A DNA stretch of 26,192 nucleotides from an uncultured Blautia sp. (GCA_900539145.1 UQAX01000038.1:1-26192), one strand, 5' to 3'; positions 16,516 to 24,063 are shown, numbered from the stretch's first letter. Translations and numbers: made by a program. The notes: generated by a model from the sequence alone, not told the origin.

Positions 16516-19165
16516 TCTTCTCACCTTGTTTTCTTTTCTTTCTTAAATAGTAGTACCATACTCCGCCAACTGCTACCCCTAATATAATAACAGAAGCAAC
16601 AGCAATTACAACAGGATTTGTTTCGTTTTTTGTTCCTGCAACCATAACTTCATCTTCTTTTTCAGGAGTTTTGAAAAGAGATTTTTCTTTTATTTCCTCT
16701 TTTTTTTCATTTAAAGATTTGGTTTTTACACGTTTATCGATAAAGTAATCTCCGCCCTCTGAGACAATAAATTTCGTCTTTTTATCTTTTACTGTAACCT
16801 TCTGCATATAATCTGCTTTTCTTTCCTGCTGATTATATTTCATAAACAGATATTCCCCGTCTTCTTTATCTACTGTGATTTCCACCTGCATTTCTCCCGG
16901 AAATTCACCTTCCTGCTCAAAGTGGAAAATAAACGGATTTTCTGCTAACTGTTTAATATCTTCTTCGTATTGGCTGCCTTCCTTTATTCCCACTTTCATG
17001 TCCTTGGCAATTTTTATATCTTTTCCATTGACTGTTATGGTGTAAGGACTATCCTTTTTCATTTCACCCTCAATTTTCAGGTTTTTATCTTTTCCCTTAA
17101 TTTCTTCAAATGCTTTTTTCTCTACCATACCGTCTTTCACAGTTGCCTGAATTGTATTTGAAGCTGAAGATGTATCGGTCTGCTTTGCTGTATTTGCGGT
17201 TTTACCTTTTGCAGTTGTCTTATTCTTATTCTCTGAATTACTTCCCGCCTGAGACAGCGCTGTTTCATTTTCTGTTTTCGGTTTCTTCAATATATATTTT
17301 CCACCGACCTCTATGTCACAGACAATCTGTCCGTTATTTACCGATACCCACTGTTTTTCCTGCTGTTTTCCGTCTTTTTCATAATACAGCATGTATACGC
17401 TTTCTTTTAATGCTGTATCAATAGCAACCTCAACTTCTCCCGGAAACGCTCCTGTTTCCTTGGTTTCAAATTCCAAAGAATTTTTCTGCTCTTTTATCTC
17501 TATTCCTGCTTTCATATCTGCCGGTTCATATACATTTTTTCCTTTTAAGCAAATGGTGTATCCATTTCCCTGATATGTATAATCTTTCTTGGAATTTTTC
17601 ACATTTTCAAAAATTTCTGCTCCGATAACTTCCTTCTCCAGTTTTTTTATAATACTGTCTGCTCTTAACAGTTCTTCTCCATACTGTAAATGTTTTCTGT
17701 TCGCTTCCGGAATTTTATAGAAAGCAGTTAAAAGTTTTCTTACTTCTTCTTTGTCTTTCAATGTAATATTTAAAGGATCAAAGCCTTCCCATATTTCCTT
17801 ATCTAAAGTCTCAATTTCTGCTGCCTGTGTTTCTACTTCTTTTAACATCTGCTCCAGCTTTGCTTCAAAAGCTTTTTTTTCGGAGAAATTCCCCATGAGA
17901 CTTAATTCCACTTTCAATGCGTATAACTCATCGGCATTATCTAATGTCAGATTACCGGAAAATGCTTCCAGTTTTTTTCGAAACGCTTCAATTCTTTCCG
18001 GTGTTTCCTCTCCGCCTGTCTGCCCATTCTCCACATCAGTCATATCGTACAAGGAATTTCTTCCCGTAACAGCTCGATACCATGCTGCTAAAGCTAAAGC
18101 TCCCTGCTCTGTTGCCATCTGATTAGAGCCGCCGTCAATTATATGACAAAAAGAACCGTCAGAAACCTGAAAACGCAGCATTTCATCTAATAATGTCTTT
18201 CCATTTTTCATAAATTTTTCGGAATTCAGTAAGGACACATCAATGGCTGAAAGAGCAATCACTACCTGTGCTGTGCTTTCCAGATTTTTGGCACTGTCAT
18301 ATCCTGCATTACTGATATAACCGCCTTCTTCATCCTGAAGCTGCGCCAGCATTTCAATTCCTCTGGCCACTGCCTCCTTGACTTCCTGCTGCTGTGTATA
18401 AGGAGCTAAAGCCTGCAATGCCATTGCTGTTATATCCGGATCCGGCTGATTTCCCATTAGCGCCCAGCCTCCTCCGGAAATTTCTGCTGACAAAATTGTC
18501 TGGATAAGTCCTTCTCTGGTTGTCTGTGTACCCGAACCTTCCAGCTTGGGGATTTCATATTGATGAGAGTCAAAAGCAATCAATGCAAAAATTGTACCGT
18601 TAATCCCCTGTCTGTTTACCTTTTTCATATTCGCCAAAGGCTGAAGCAGATTATATCCCTCTACGGATGTGGGATTTATCCCAATAGAAGTAAGTGCAAG
18701 AGTTACTCTGGAATACTCTGTGTATTTTGCGGTGTGAAGTACCCCGTTTGTCTCCCTCAGCTTTTGATAAACATTCTGCAAATAATTATTCTTGGCTTCT
18801 CCACTTAAATTTCCGTTTCTTGCCATTGCCATTACAGCCCATTCTCCGCCAATGGAGTCTACAATAGGATTTGTAACTGCTGCCTGCAAATAGCTTTCGA
18901 CTTTATTCAAACCTTCAAACGCCGGCTGATAAATTGTTATTCCATCCTGTTTCTGCGCATCGGAGACAACCATTTCCTCTGCACCTTCTGTCTCCTCTGC
19001 CGTTCCTGTAAGGAATTCCTCCTCTGCACCAGCATCTGCTGTTCCTGACAGCAGTTCCTCCTGCAAAACCTCATACGTTTCTGCTCCTAATACCGACAGC
19101 GGTGACTGAATGGCTAACATAACCGCTATCGCAGAAACTGTCATTTTTAAATTCTTTCTTTTCAT
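16505..19165 (-). CDS. Membrane-anchored alpha/alpha-toroid protein (intrinsic-factor alpha-domain-like)
   Basis: An 886-residue exported protein. Signal peptide 1-29; acidic spacer to 75; an alpha/alpha-toroid at about 83-378 with repeats typical of the terpenoid-cyclase/transcobalamin fold (GTIFALIAFDS, GGGWALM, DITAMALQALAPY, EEGGYIS, STAQVVIALSAIDV). A helical region (380-510) and two related beta domains carrying FPGEVEVAI and FPGEMQVEI motifs follow. A Lys/Thr/Ser-rich linker separates the beta domains. A C-terminal membrane helix (about 850-872) and a Lys/Arg tail anchor it; there is no LPxTG. No catalytic DxDD motif is present, so cyclase activity is unlikely. The ATG at 19165 has AAAGGAG 7 bp upstream. 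First gene of unit 2 under riboswitch 2. Predicted to bind corrinoid together with the DUF4430 lipoprotein. Confidence 0.86.
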   Translation of the reverse strand: MKRKNLKMTVSAIAVMLAIQSPLSVLGAETYEVLQEELLSGTADAGAEEEFLTGTAEETEGAEEMVVSDAQKQDGITIYQPAFEGLNKVESYLQAAVTNPIVDSIGGEWAVMAMARNGNLSGEAKNNYLQNVYQKLRETNGVLHTAKYTEYSRVTLALTSIGINPTSVEGYNLLQPLANMKKVNRQGINGTIFALIAFDSHQYEIPKLEGSGTQTTREGLIQTILSAEISGGGWALMGNQPDPDITAMALQALAPYTQQQEVKEAVARGIEMLAQLQDEEGGYISNAGYDSAKNLESTAQVVIALSAIDVSLLNSEKFMKNGKTLLDEMLRFQVSDGSFCHIIDGGSNQMATEQGALALAAWYRAVTGRNSLYDMTDVENGQTGGEETPERIEAFRKKLEAFSGNLTLDNADELYALKVELSLMGNFSEKKAFEAKLEQMLKEVETQAAEIETLDKEIWEGFDPLNITLKDKEEVRKLLTAFYKIPEANRKHLQYGEELLRADSIIKKLEKEVIGAEIFENVKNSKKDYTYQGNGYTICLKGKNVYEPADMKAGIEIKEQKNSLEFETKETGAFPGEVEVAIDTALKESVYMLYYEKDGKQQEKQWVSVNNGQIVCDIEVGGKYILKKPKTENETALSQAGSNSENKNKTTAKGKTANTAKQTDTSSASNTIQATVKDGMVEKKAFEEIKGKDKNLKIEGEMKKDSPYTITVNGKDIKIAKDMKVGIKEGSQYEEDIKQLAENPFIFHFEQEGEFPGEMQVEITVDKEDGEYLFMKYNQQERKADYMQKVTVKDKKTKFIVSEGGDYFIDKRVKTKSLNEKKEEIKEKSLFKTPEKEDEVMVAGTKNETNPVVIAVASVIILGVAVGGVWYYYLRKKRKQGEKNEK

Positions 19166-19206
19166 TCCCAATCTCCTTTAATTGTTCATTCTATGTCATA
19201 TACAGA

Positions 19207-19257
19207 AATTTCCTATGAAAAGGAATTCTGCTTTACAGAATTCTCCGCCTATGGCGG
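19207..19257 (-). repeat. Leader hairpins and a third copy of the repeat core
   Basis: AATTTCCTATGAAA (19207-19220) repeats the core found in the inverted-repeat element at 19294-19344. Next to it are two perfect hairpins: GAATTCTG/CAGAATTC (19223-19243) and CCGCC/GGCGG (19245-19257). Together with the element upstream they give about 140 bp of structured leader bounded by related ends, resembling a small miniature repeat. Confidence 0.55.
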
Positions 19258-19293
19258 GTTGCTTCAGCAGCATGATACCTGTCCGCCGCAGTG

Positions 19294-19344
19294 CACATCC
19301 TTTCGGAGCAGTTTTATTTCATAGGACGCAATTTCCTATGAAAT
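19294..19344 (-). repeat. Leader repeat element, copy 2 (perfect 11-bp inverted repeat)
   Basis: ATTTCATAGGA (19316-19326) and TCCTATGAAAT (19334-19344) form the same 11-bp stem as at 10439-10467, with a 7-nt loop differing by one base. The flanking AAGGATG-containing part is also shared. It sits directly after the riboswitch 2 terminator, matching the arrangement in unit 1. Confidence 0.8.
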
Positions 19345-19381
19345 AAAAAAGGTCCTTTTCCCATATCGGCAAAAGAACCTC
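19343..19381 (-). terminator. Riboswitch 2 intrinsic terminator
   Basis: On the minus strand AGGTTCTTTTGCC pairs with GGGAAAAGGACCT across a short loop and is followed by TTTTTTA. It lies about 60 bp downstream of the riboswitch core and 180 bp before the start codon. This is the likely off-switch when cobalamin is bound. Confidence 0.85.
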
Positions 19382-19441
19382 TCACTCAATCATTCAATAT
19401 GAATTTTATCACTGCATATTGCTGTACGCAAAAAAATCTCC

Positions 19442-19633
19442 TCAGCCCGGAAATACTCTATATACATGGCAGGTGTTCTGACTTTGCTTCATCCTTGGAA
19501 ATGCCTTCTCGAATTGCTATTCAATGGCTTCTATTTCCTCGTCCGCTTCACAGCAGAGGTGACTGTACCGGAATTTCACCGGTTTCCCTTTTAACCTTGA
19601 ACCTAAGGTTCAACGACCACTTAGACTATGCAG
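19442..19633 (-). ncRNA. Cobalamin riboswitch 2, full-length form
   Basis: On the minus strand: CTGCATAGTC, AAAAGGGAAACCGGTGAAAT, ACAGTCACCTCTGCTGTGAAG, a peripheral arm of about 60 nt with nested pairing (GGAAAT/ATTTCC, GCC/GGC), the B12-box-like AGTCAGAACACCTGCC, and TTTCCGGGCTGAGGA. This fits the RF00174 cobalamin family better than copy 1. It controls the toroid, DUF4430 lipoprotein, ECF transporter, LRR and small membrane protein genes. It is the strongest evidence that this block deals with corrinoids. Confidence 0.93.
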
Positions 19634-19645
19634 TTATATACTCTT

Positions 19646-19674
19646 ATAGTACATAATTAAAAGAAATATGTCAA
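19646..19674 (-). promoter_or_regulatory. Promoter of unit 2 (riboswitch 2)
   Basis: TTGACA (19674-19669), 17-bp spacer, TACTAT (19651-19646) on the minus strand, with the riboswitch starting about 13 bp later. The layout is the same as for riboswitch 1. Confidence 0.88.
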
Positions 19675-19685
19675 GCACGTGATTT

Positions 19686-20069
19686 TCACTCTTTTCTGGT
19701 AAAATTAGATATTTCCACACTATCGTCATCCAGACTTTCTTCTTTACAGGAAAACTCAATCCTGTCCCCTGTCTCAGTATTATATAATTTGTAATCTACC
19801 TTTTCACAATCCAACATTACACTTTGAGGTTCTGCCCCTTCCTGTATTGCTGTATCTTCTTCTATGATGACCTCCATTTGGCTGTTTTCTATATCAATCT
19901 TCTGTACTACTGCGTCAAAAGAAGACGGTGGTATAAAATCACATTTTGAAGTTTTAAACTCTGTGACTTTCTTGTAATATCCCCAGCTTAATGCTCCCAC
20001 GACAATACAAATCACTGATATTCCTGACAAAATCAATGTCCGTTTTCTTAATTTTTTCTTTTTATCCAT
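19686..20069 (-). CDS. Small membrane-anchored protein, unknown
   Basis: A 127-residue protein with a very basic N-terminus (KKKKLRKR), one membrane helix (about 11-31) and an extracytoplasmic domain of about 95 residues with a beta-like pattern (SQMEVIIEEDTAI, VDYKLYNTETGDRIEF). I do not recognise a family. The ATG at 20069 is chosen over one seven codons upstream because a perfect AAAGGAGG site lies 8 bp before it; that site overlaps the stop of the VOC gene, so the two are translationally linked. No role in B12 uptake is indicated, since it lies upstream of that unit's promoter. Confidence 0.75.
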   Translation of the reverse strand: MDKKKKLRKRTLILSGISVICIVVGALSWGYYKKVTEFKTSKCDFIPPSSFDAVVQKIDIENSQMEVIIEEDTAIQEGAEPQSVMLDCEKVDYKLYNTETGDRIEFSCKEESLDDDSVEISNFTRKE

Positions 20070-20082
20070 TTTACGTCCTCCT

Positions 20083-20463
20083 TTATCCATGTAATTCTAA
20101 AGGCAATCCATCAGGATCAAAGAAGAATGTCATCTGCTCTCCTGTAAATTCATCTATTCGAATTGGCTCTGTCTCTACTCCCAACTTTTCCAGCTCTTTT
20201 GCCGTTTTTTCTACCGACTCTACTTTAAATGCCAGATGACGCAAACCATTTGCCTCAGGATAACTTAATCTCTTAGGACATCCCGGAATAATAAACAATT
20301 CGATTTCTATATCTCCCTGACGAAGGTCAATTTTATAATCCTTCCGCTCTTCTCTGTAATTTTCCCGAATAACTTCAAACCCCAGAATATCCACATAAAA
20401 CTTTTTAGACTTTTCATAGTCACTGCCAATAATTGCAATATGGTGCATGGTATCTAATTTCAT
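20083..20463 (-). CDS. VOC-family metalloprotein (glyoxalase I-like, YaeR/GloA2 type)
   Basis: A 126-residue vicinal-oxygen-chelate fold protein. All four expected metal ligands can be placed: His in MHHIAI near the start, Glu in IEIELF, His in LRHLAFKV and Glu in the terminal LPLELHG. This is the pattern of glyoxalase I-like lyases acting on hemithioacetals, and the C-terminal FFDPDGLPLELHG is typical of the YaeR/SMU1112c group. The ATG at 20463 is preferred over a GTG three codons upstream because AAGGAG is then 11 bp away rather than 2. It sits 15 bp after a second VOC gene. The substrate is unknown. Confidence 0.83.
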   Translation of the reverse strand: MKLDTMHHIAIIGSDYEKSKKFYVDILGFEVIRENYREERKDYKIDLRQGDIEIELFIIPGCPKRLSYPEANGLRHLAFKVESVEKTAKELEKLGVETEPIRIDEFTGEQMTFFFDPDGLPLELHG

Positions 20464-20478
20464 CACTATCACTTCTCC

Positions 20479-20841
20479 TTATTCTTCACCGGCAACCTCA
20501 ATAAGATTACCGTCCAAATCGTAAAATCGCACAACTTGTCTTCCCCATGGATTTCTTGTCAAAGGCGTCACATATTCTATAACATCTTCATAAGATTGAA
20601 GTTTTTCTAAAAAATATTCCATATCTCTTTCTGTAAAATAAAGCTCTGTTTTATTATGCTTCGAGTACAACTCTCTGTGTATTGTTTCTTTCCAAAGACC
20701 TTCCTCTTGAAGAACCAGTCCTTCTGTTAAGATTACATTTCCCCCGCTGTCCAGAACAACCTCAAGTCCAAATAAATCTTTATAAAACTTTTTGGATTTT
20801 TCTATGTCCTTTACAACAATCAATACATTTTTTAGTTTCAT
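20479..20841 (-). CDS. VOC-family protein, metal site incomplete
   Basis: A 120-residue glyoxalase/bleomycin-resistance-fold protein: MKLKNVLIVVKDIEKSKKFY at the start and VVRFYDLDGNLIEVAG at the end give the two beta-alpha-beta-beta-beta halves. The first metal ligand position holds Asn/Val rather than His, so a metal-dependent lyase activity is doubtful; binding or resistance-type roles are possible. The ATG at 20841 has a perfect AGGAGG 6 bp upstream, so the 15-codon upstream extension is unlikely. It shares an operon with the second VOC gene and the small membrane protein. Confidence 0.8.
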   Translation of the reverse strand: MKLKNVLIVVKDIEKSKKFYKDLFGLEVVLDSGGNVILTEGLVLQEEGLWKETIHRELYSKHNKTELYFTERDMEYFLEKLQSYEDVIEYVTPLTRNPWGRQVVRFYDLDGNLIEVAGEE

Positions 20842-20994
20842 CTTCCGCCTCCTAAAAAGAAGATTTCCAAATTCTCTTTCAATCATAGAATTCCCCTGAT
20901 TTTTTAACTTCGTCTGAAAAGTTACTAATAGATATGACTTATAAACAATAGATATAAAACAGATTTGATATTAGAATTTTTTGATATGTTGTTT

Positions 20995-21816
20995 TTATCT
21001 ATGATTTTTGAGATTTTCTAATTCTTCCAAAGAAATATCGCAAAGCTCCATGATTTCCTCGTCACTTAGCCCCTTAGATAACATTTTCGATACAATTTTT
21101 TTATGAGCTTTTATTGTTCCTTCTTTTATCCCCTCTTTTAATCCTTCTTTTCGCTCATCTTTTAACATTTCTTCTAAAGTCATAAAGCGTTCCTCCATCT
21201 CGCGACTTTCTTTTACATGCCTGATAAACTCCTGAAGCTTTTTCACATAGTCATCATGAAAATCCCCCTGACTTTCTTTTAAATCTGCTTTTACAAATTT
21301 CAAAAAAGCCAACAGTTCCTTGGAAATTTCATCCTTATTCTCTCCGCAAGTACTCAAAAATACAATTCTTCTTCCATCTTCCAATGGTGTTCGATTGCTT
21401 TCTTTGCACTGCATCTGAAAAGTATAACGATATTTTCTTTCACCAAAAGGATCAAAATCACAGATAAAAATCACGTAACTATCGGGTAATTCTGCATATT
21501 CTCTTCCTGACAAAAGAATATCCATATCCATTTGACTTTGATAATATCTGCTGCGTCTGCCAAGTGCAGGTTTTTTCGTCATCTGCATCTCCACATTATA
21601 GCAAGTATTTTTCTCATCTTTGGCATAGACATCTAAACGAATACCTTTATAATCAGGGTGATAGACCATACTTTTTTCCCTGCTAACATCTACACGGTCA
21701 ATTTCTATTTCCAATGCTCTCTCCAAAAACTCTTTACAGTTTTCAGGATTTATCATCACTGCACCAAACATAAAATCATTCTTAATTGTAAGATCACTTA
21801 AACATCTTTTCTGCAT
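20995..21816 (-). CDS. Rpn/YhgA-like PD-(D/E)XK nuclease family protein
   Basis: A 273-residue protein of the Rpn recombination-promoting nuclease/PDDEXK_2 group, often labelled as a transposase-like family. The N-terminus KNDFMFGAVM is typical. The catalytic core is LDVYAKD (D62) with YNVEMQ (E76, Q78). The C-terminal third is helical and charged with an EGLKEGIKEG stretch, followed by the small tail motif LSDEEIMELCDISLEELENL common in this family. Start: GGAGGAAGAAT precedes the ATG. It has its own near-consensus promoter and stands between the Rnf and VOC units. No inverted repeats or target duplications were seen around it. Confidence 0.87.
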   Translation of the reverse strand: MQKRCLSDLTIKNDFMFGAVMINPENCKEFLERALEIEIDRVDVSREKSMVYHPDYKGIRLDVYAKDEKNTCYNVEMQMTKKPALGRRSRYYQSQMDMDILLSGREYAELPDSYVIFICDFDPFGERKYRYTFQMQCKESNRTPLEDGRRIVFLSTCGENKDEISKELLAFLKFVKADLKESQGDFHDDYVKKLQEFIRHVKESREMEERFMTLEEMLKDERKEGLKEGIKEGTIKAHKKIVSKMLSKGLSDEEIMELCDISLEELENLKNHR

Positions 21817-21854
21817 ATTCTTCCTCCATCTCCCAGAGGAATTCTATGAAAAAA

Positions 21855-21883
21855 ATTATAACATGTAGATTTTATAGTGTCAA
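21855..21883 (-). promoter_or_regulatory. Consensus sigma-A promoter of the Rpn-like gene
   Basis: TTGACA (21883-21878), exactly 17 bp, TATAAT (21860-21855) on the minus strand, 39 bp before the start codon. Both hexamers match consensus perfectly, implying strong expression unless repressed. Confidence 0.88.
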
Positions 21884-21916
21884 AGATGAATAATTCCATT
21901 TCTAAATCAAGTTATA

Positions 21917-21965
21917 CAAAAACTGCCGCCCCGCAGTTTTCTAACTGCAAAGACGACAGTTTTCT
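21917..21965 (-). terminator. Intrinsic terminator ending the Rnf-type operon
   Basis: On the minus strand AAACTGTCGTC...GCAG pairs with CTGC...GGCGGCAGTTT around a TTAGAAAA loop and is followed by TTTTTG. It begins directly after the stop of the Rnf-Nqr-like gene, so that gene is the last of its operon and no rnfA or rnfB follows. Confidence 0.83.
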
Positions 21966-21966
21966 T

Positions 21967-22734
21967 TTAATAAATACTTAAAATCATATAGATAAATCCC
22001 ATTGCCAGCATTTCCACCGGTAATCCACGGAACGCTTTTCCTGTTCTTGCAAATTTCAATGTTTTCTTTACAGAAATAAATAAAATAATCGGAACAAGAA
22101 TAGTCCATACTAATCCTACAATTTCTCCGAAGCTTTCCATATCAAATGGTCTGATAAACATTGCCAATGGAATAACTAACAGCAAGCTGTGTGTATTTGT
22201 AATCTTTTTCTTGATAATTCCGTTGGTAAAGGCAAGCGCCATACCGGCTGTTAAAAATCCGAAAATTGTTTCTAAAAATACTTTAGACTGCATTTCGGTT
22301 TCTAAAATCATATTGCCGAAAATCATTCCTGAACCAAAGAATTCTCTGGCAATGCTTAAAAGTATCCAAAATCCCCATGCAATGGCACATTCCCAGAAAA
22401 GTTCTCCGTACTCTGCCTCTACATTGTCAGCCAATACATGCTTTGCTGCAAAAAGTCCCAGAAGAACAGTCATAATCCAAAGTCCTGTACTTACTGAAGT
22501 TCCCAGATAAGAAAATGCCAGCAAAAATGCAGATGCACTTACTGCCCCTGTTCCAATAAATACGCAGAGTTTCAAACTCCAGTCAGGTACAAAATCCTGT
22601 AAAAGGTTTTTCAGAAATTCAGCAAATACTACGGACAAAATCACAAGAATACCCGCCGCAAAGGCTTCCTTCATTCCTGCTGAAAATAATACAATCCCAA
22701 AAGCAAAGGCTTCTGCCGGATATCTTAATTTCAT
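21967..22734 (-). CDS. Divergent Rnf-Nqr family membrane subunit (RnfE/RnfA-like)
   Basis: A 255-residue membrane protein with six or seven hydrophobic segments. The stretch AREFFGSGMIFG (129-140) matches the REIxGxGTxFG signature of RnfE/NqrD, and the position after rnfG is where rnfE normally sits. In the family, one cysteine in the first helix (GICP context) and one near residue 90-110 (NCIILG context) bind an intramembrane [2Fe-2S]; the aligned positions here read GIVLFSAG (about 13-20) and TVLLGLF (about 89-95), with no cysteine. C57 and C116 are elsewhere. GGAGG precedes the ATG. It may be a remodelled or degenerate subunit. Assignment to the family is fairly secure, to RnfE specifically less so. 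Confidence 0.72.
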   Translation of the reverse strand: MKLRYPAEAFAFGIVLFSAGMKEAFAAGILVILSVVFAEFLKNLLQDFVPDWSLKLCVFIGTGAVSASAFLLAFSYLGTSVSTGLWIMTVLLGLFAAKHVLADNVEAEYGELFWECAIAWGFWILLSIAREFFGSGMIFGNMILETEMQSKVFLETIFGFLTAGMALAFTNGIIKKKITNTHSLLLVIPLAMFIRPFDMESFGEIVGLVWTILVPIILFISVKKTLKFARTGKAFRGLPVEMLAMGFIYMILSIY

Positions 22735-22752
22735 GTTATATCCTCCGTTTTC

Positions 22753-24051
22753 TTATTTTACTGTCTGTAAAAATTCAAATGCTGTGTTAATACCTGTTAC
22801 TACTGCCGTAGAAGAAATAGTTGCTCCTGATACAGCATCTACCTGTGTTCCGTTTGCAGGTACTTCTTCTTTTTCTTCAACGCCTGCCGCTTCATTCATA
22901 CATTTTTCTGCAAGACTGATAAATCCGCCAACAGAAATACTTACGCCTGAAACCGCATCTGTTTTTCCCTGCTCATTTACCTGAAGGAAATCTAAAGACT
23001 GATTTTCAATAAGAGCGTTTGCAAGAGCTTCTGCCTGTTCTTTCCATGTAAGTCCGTCTTCTGTCATTACATATTCTCCGTTTTCAGACAGTACACTCTT
23101 TTTGCTTCCGTCTTCTCCTACCGCTTCCCAGTTTACTTCTGTAATTTTTCCGTCTTTTACAGTCATTGTTACCTGATCTGTAAATCCGTTATTATCTGCT
23201 GCTTCTGCTTTTGCTTCATAAGTTCCGTCTTTCAGCTCTAAAGTCTGAGTAATTCCCGCTGCTTCTTTTAAACATTTCTCTGCAAGAGCTGTAAATCCAC
23301 CGATGGAAATACTTACACCGGAAACTGCATCTGTTTTTCCCTGCTCATCTAAATTTAAAAAGCTTAAAGACTGATTTTCTACTACTGCTTTTGCAAGAGC
23401 TTCTGCCTGTTCCTTCCATGTAAGTCCGTCTTCTGTCATTACATATTCTCCGTTTTCAGACAGTACACTCTTTGTACTTCCGTCTGCTCCTACTGCTTCC
23501 CAGTTTACTTCTGCAATTTTTCCGTCTTTTACAGTTACTGTTACTACATCTGTAAACCCGTTATTGTCCGGAGCATCTGCTTTTGCTTCATAAGTTCCGT
23601 CTTTTAATTCTTTTAAAAGCTCTTCATCAGATACTTTTTCTTCTTTTTCAAGGCTCATACCCGGTAAAAATACAGGAGCTTCTACCCCTTCAAACTGGCT
23701 GAGGAATTCTGCATCTGCAACCTTTGCTCCAAGACCTTCTGTTTCTTTCTGTTCTGTTACTTCTACTTTTGTTACTTTTTTCTTTTCTGCATCAAAGGAT
23801 ACGTTCATCACAATATCTCCGCCATATCCTTTTACTTTTGCAGTTACCATGTAACCGTTTTCTGTCTTAACAGCTTTTTCAATACCTTCTGCACCTTTGG
23901 TATCGATTTCTTCTTTTACCTGTTCTTCTGCTGTATTAGAAGCACCTGTTCCCATGTCCTTTGCGAGAGCCTTAGAGCCCATAATCACTCCGAAAGAAAG
24001 TGCTGTAACAACTGCTAATGCAATAATCCCTCTTACGTTTTTATTCTTCAT
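22753..24051 (-). CDS. rnfG: RnfG-like protein with two extra FMN_bind-type repeats
   Basis: A 432-residue protein, about twice the usual RnfG length. An N-terminal membrane helix (7-28) is followed by the normal first half of RnfG (VKGYGGDIVMNVSF, EQKETEGLGAKVADAEFLSQF). Two tandem 124-residue repeats (about 145-392) are then inserted, each starting with LKDGTYEA and ending with DAVSGVSISxGGF. The canonical flavinylation motif DAVSGATISS follows near 402-411, then the C-terminal helix. In the family, FMN is attached by ApbE to the final Thr/Ser of S-G-A-T/S; the repeats carry Ser there and Val for Ala, so they could hold up to two more FMN. GGAGG precedes the ATG, 12 bp after rnfD. Confidence 0.83.
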   Translation of the reverse strand: MKNKNVRGIIALAVVTALSFGVIMGSKALAKDMGTGASNTAEEQVKEEIDTKGAEGIEKAVKTENGYMVTAKVKGYGGDIVMNVSFDAEKKKVTKVEVTEQKETEGLGAKVADAEFLSQFEGVEAPVFLPGMSLEKEEKVSDEELLKELKDGTYEAKADAPDNNGFTDVVTVTVKDGKIAEVNWEAVGADGSTKSVLSENGEYVMTEDGLTWKEQAEALAKAVVENQSLSFLNLDEQGKTDAVSGVSISIGGFTALAEKCLKEAAGITQTLELKDGTYEAKAEAADNNGFTDQVTMTVKDGKITEVNWEAVGEDGSKKSVLSENGEYVMTEDGLTWKEQAEALANALIENQSLDFLQVNEQGKTDAVSGVSISVGGFISLAEKCMNEAAGVEEKEEVPANGTQVDAVSGATISSTAVVTGINTAFEFLQTVK

Positions 24052-24063
24052 ATTTTTCCTCCA

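Noticed and set aside
16505..19165. Toroid proteins as terpene/squalene cyclases or prenyltransferases
   Set aside because: The fold repeats are present but no DxDD or equivalent catalytic acid motif is seen, the proteins are exported, and the context is cobalamin uptake. The same applies to the 1386-residue protein.
20842..20994. Promoter or terminator between the Rpn-like and VOC genes
   Set aside because: The region is very AT-rich with several weak -10-like strings, but no convincing -35/-10 pair or stem-loop with T tract was found.
20995..21816. Rpn-like gene as part of an insertion sequence
   Set aside because: No terminal inverted repeats or target duplications are visible, and the gene has its own promoter as a stand-alone unit.
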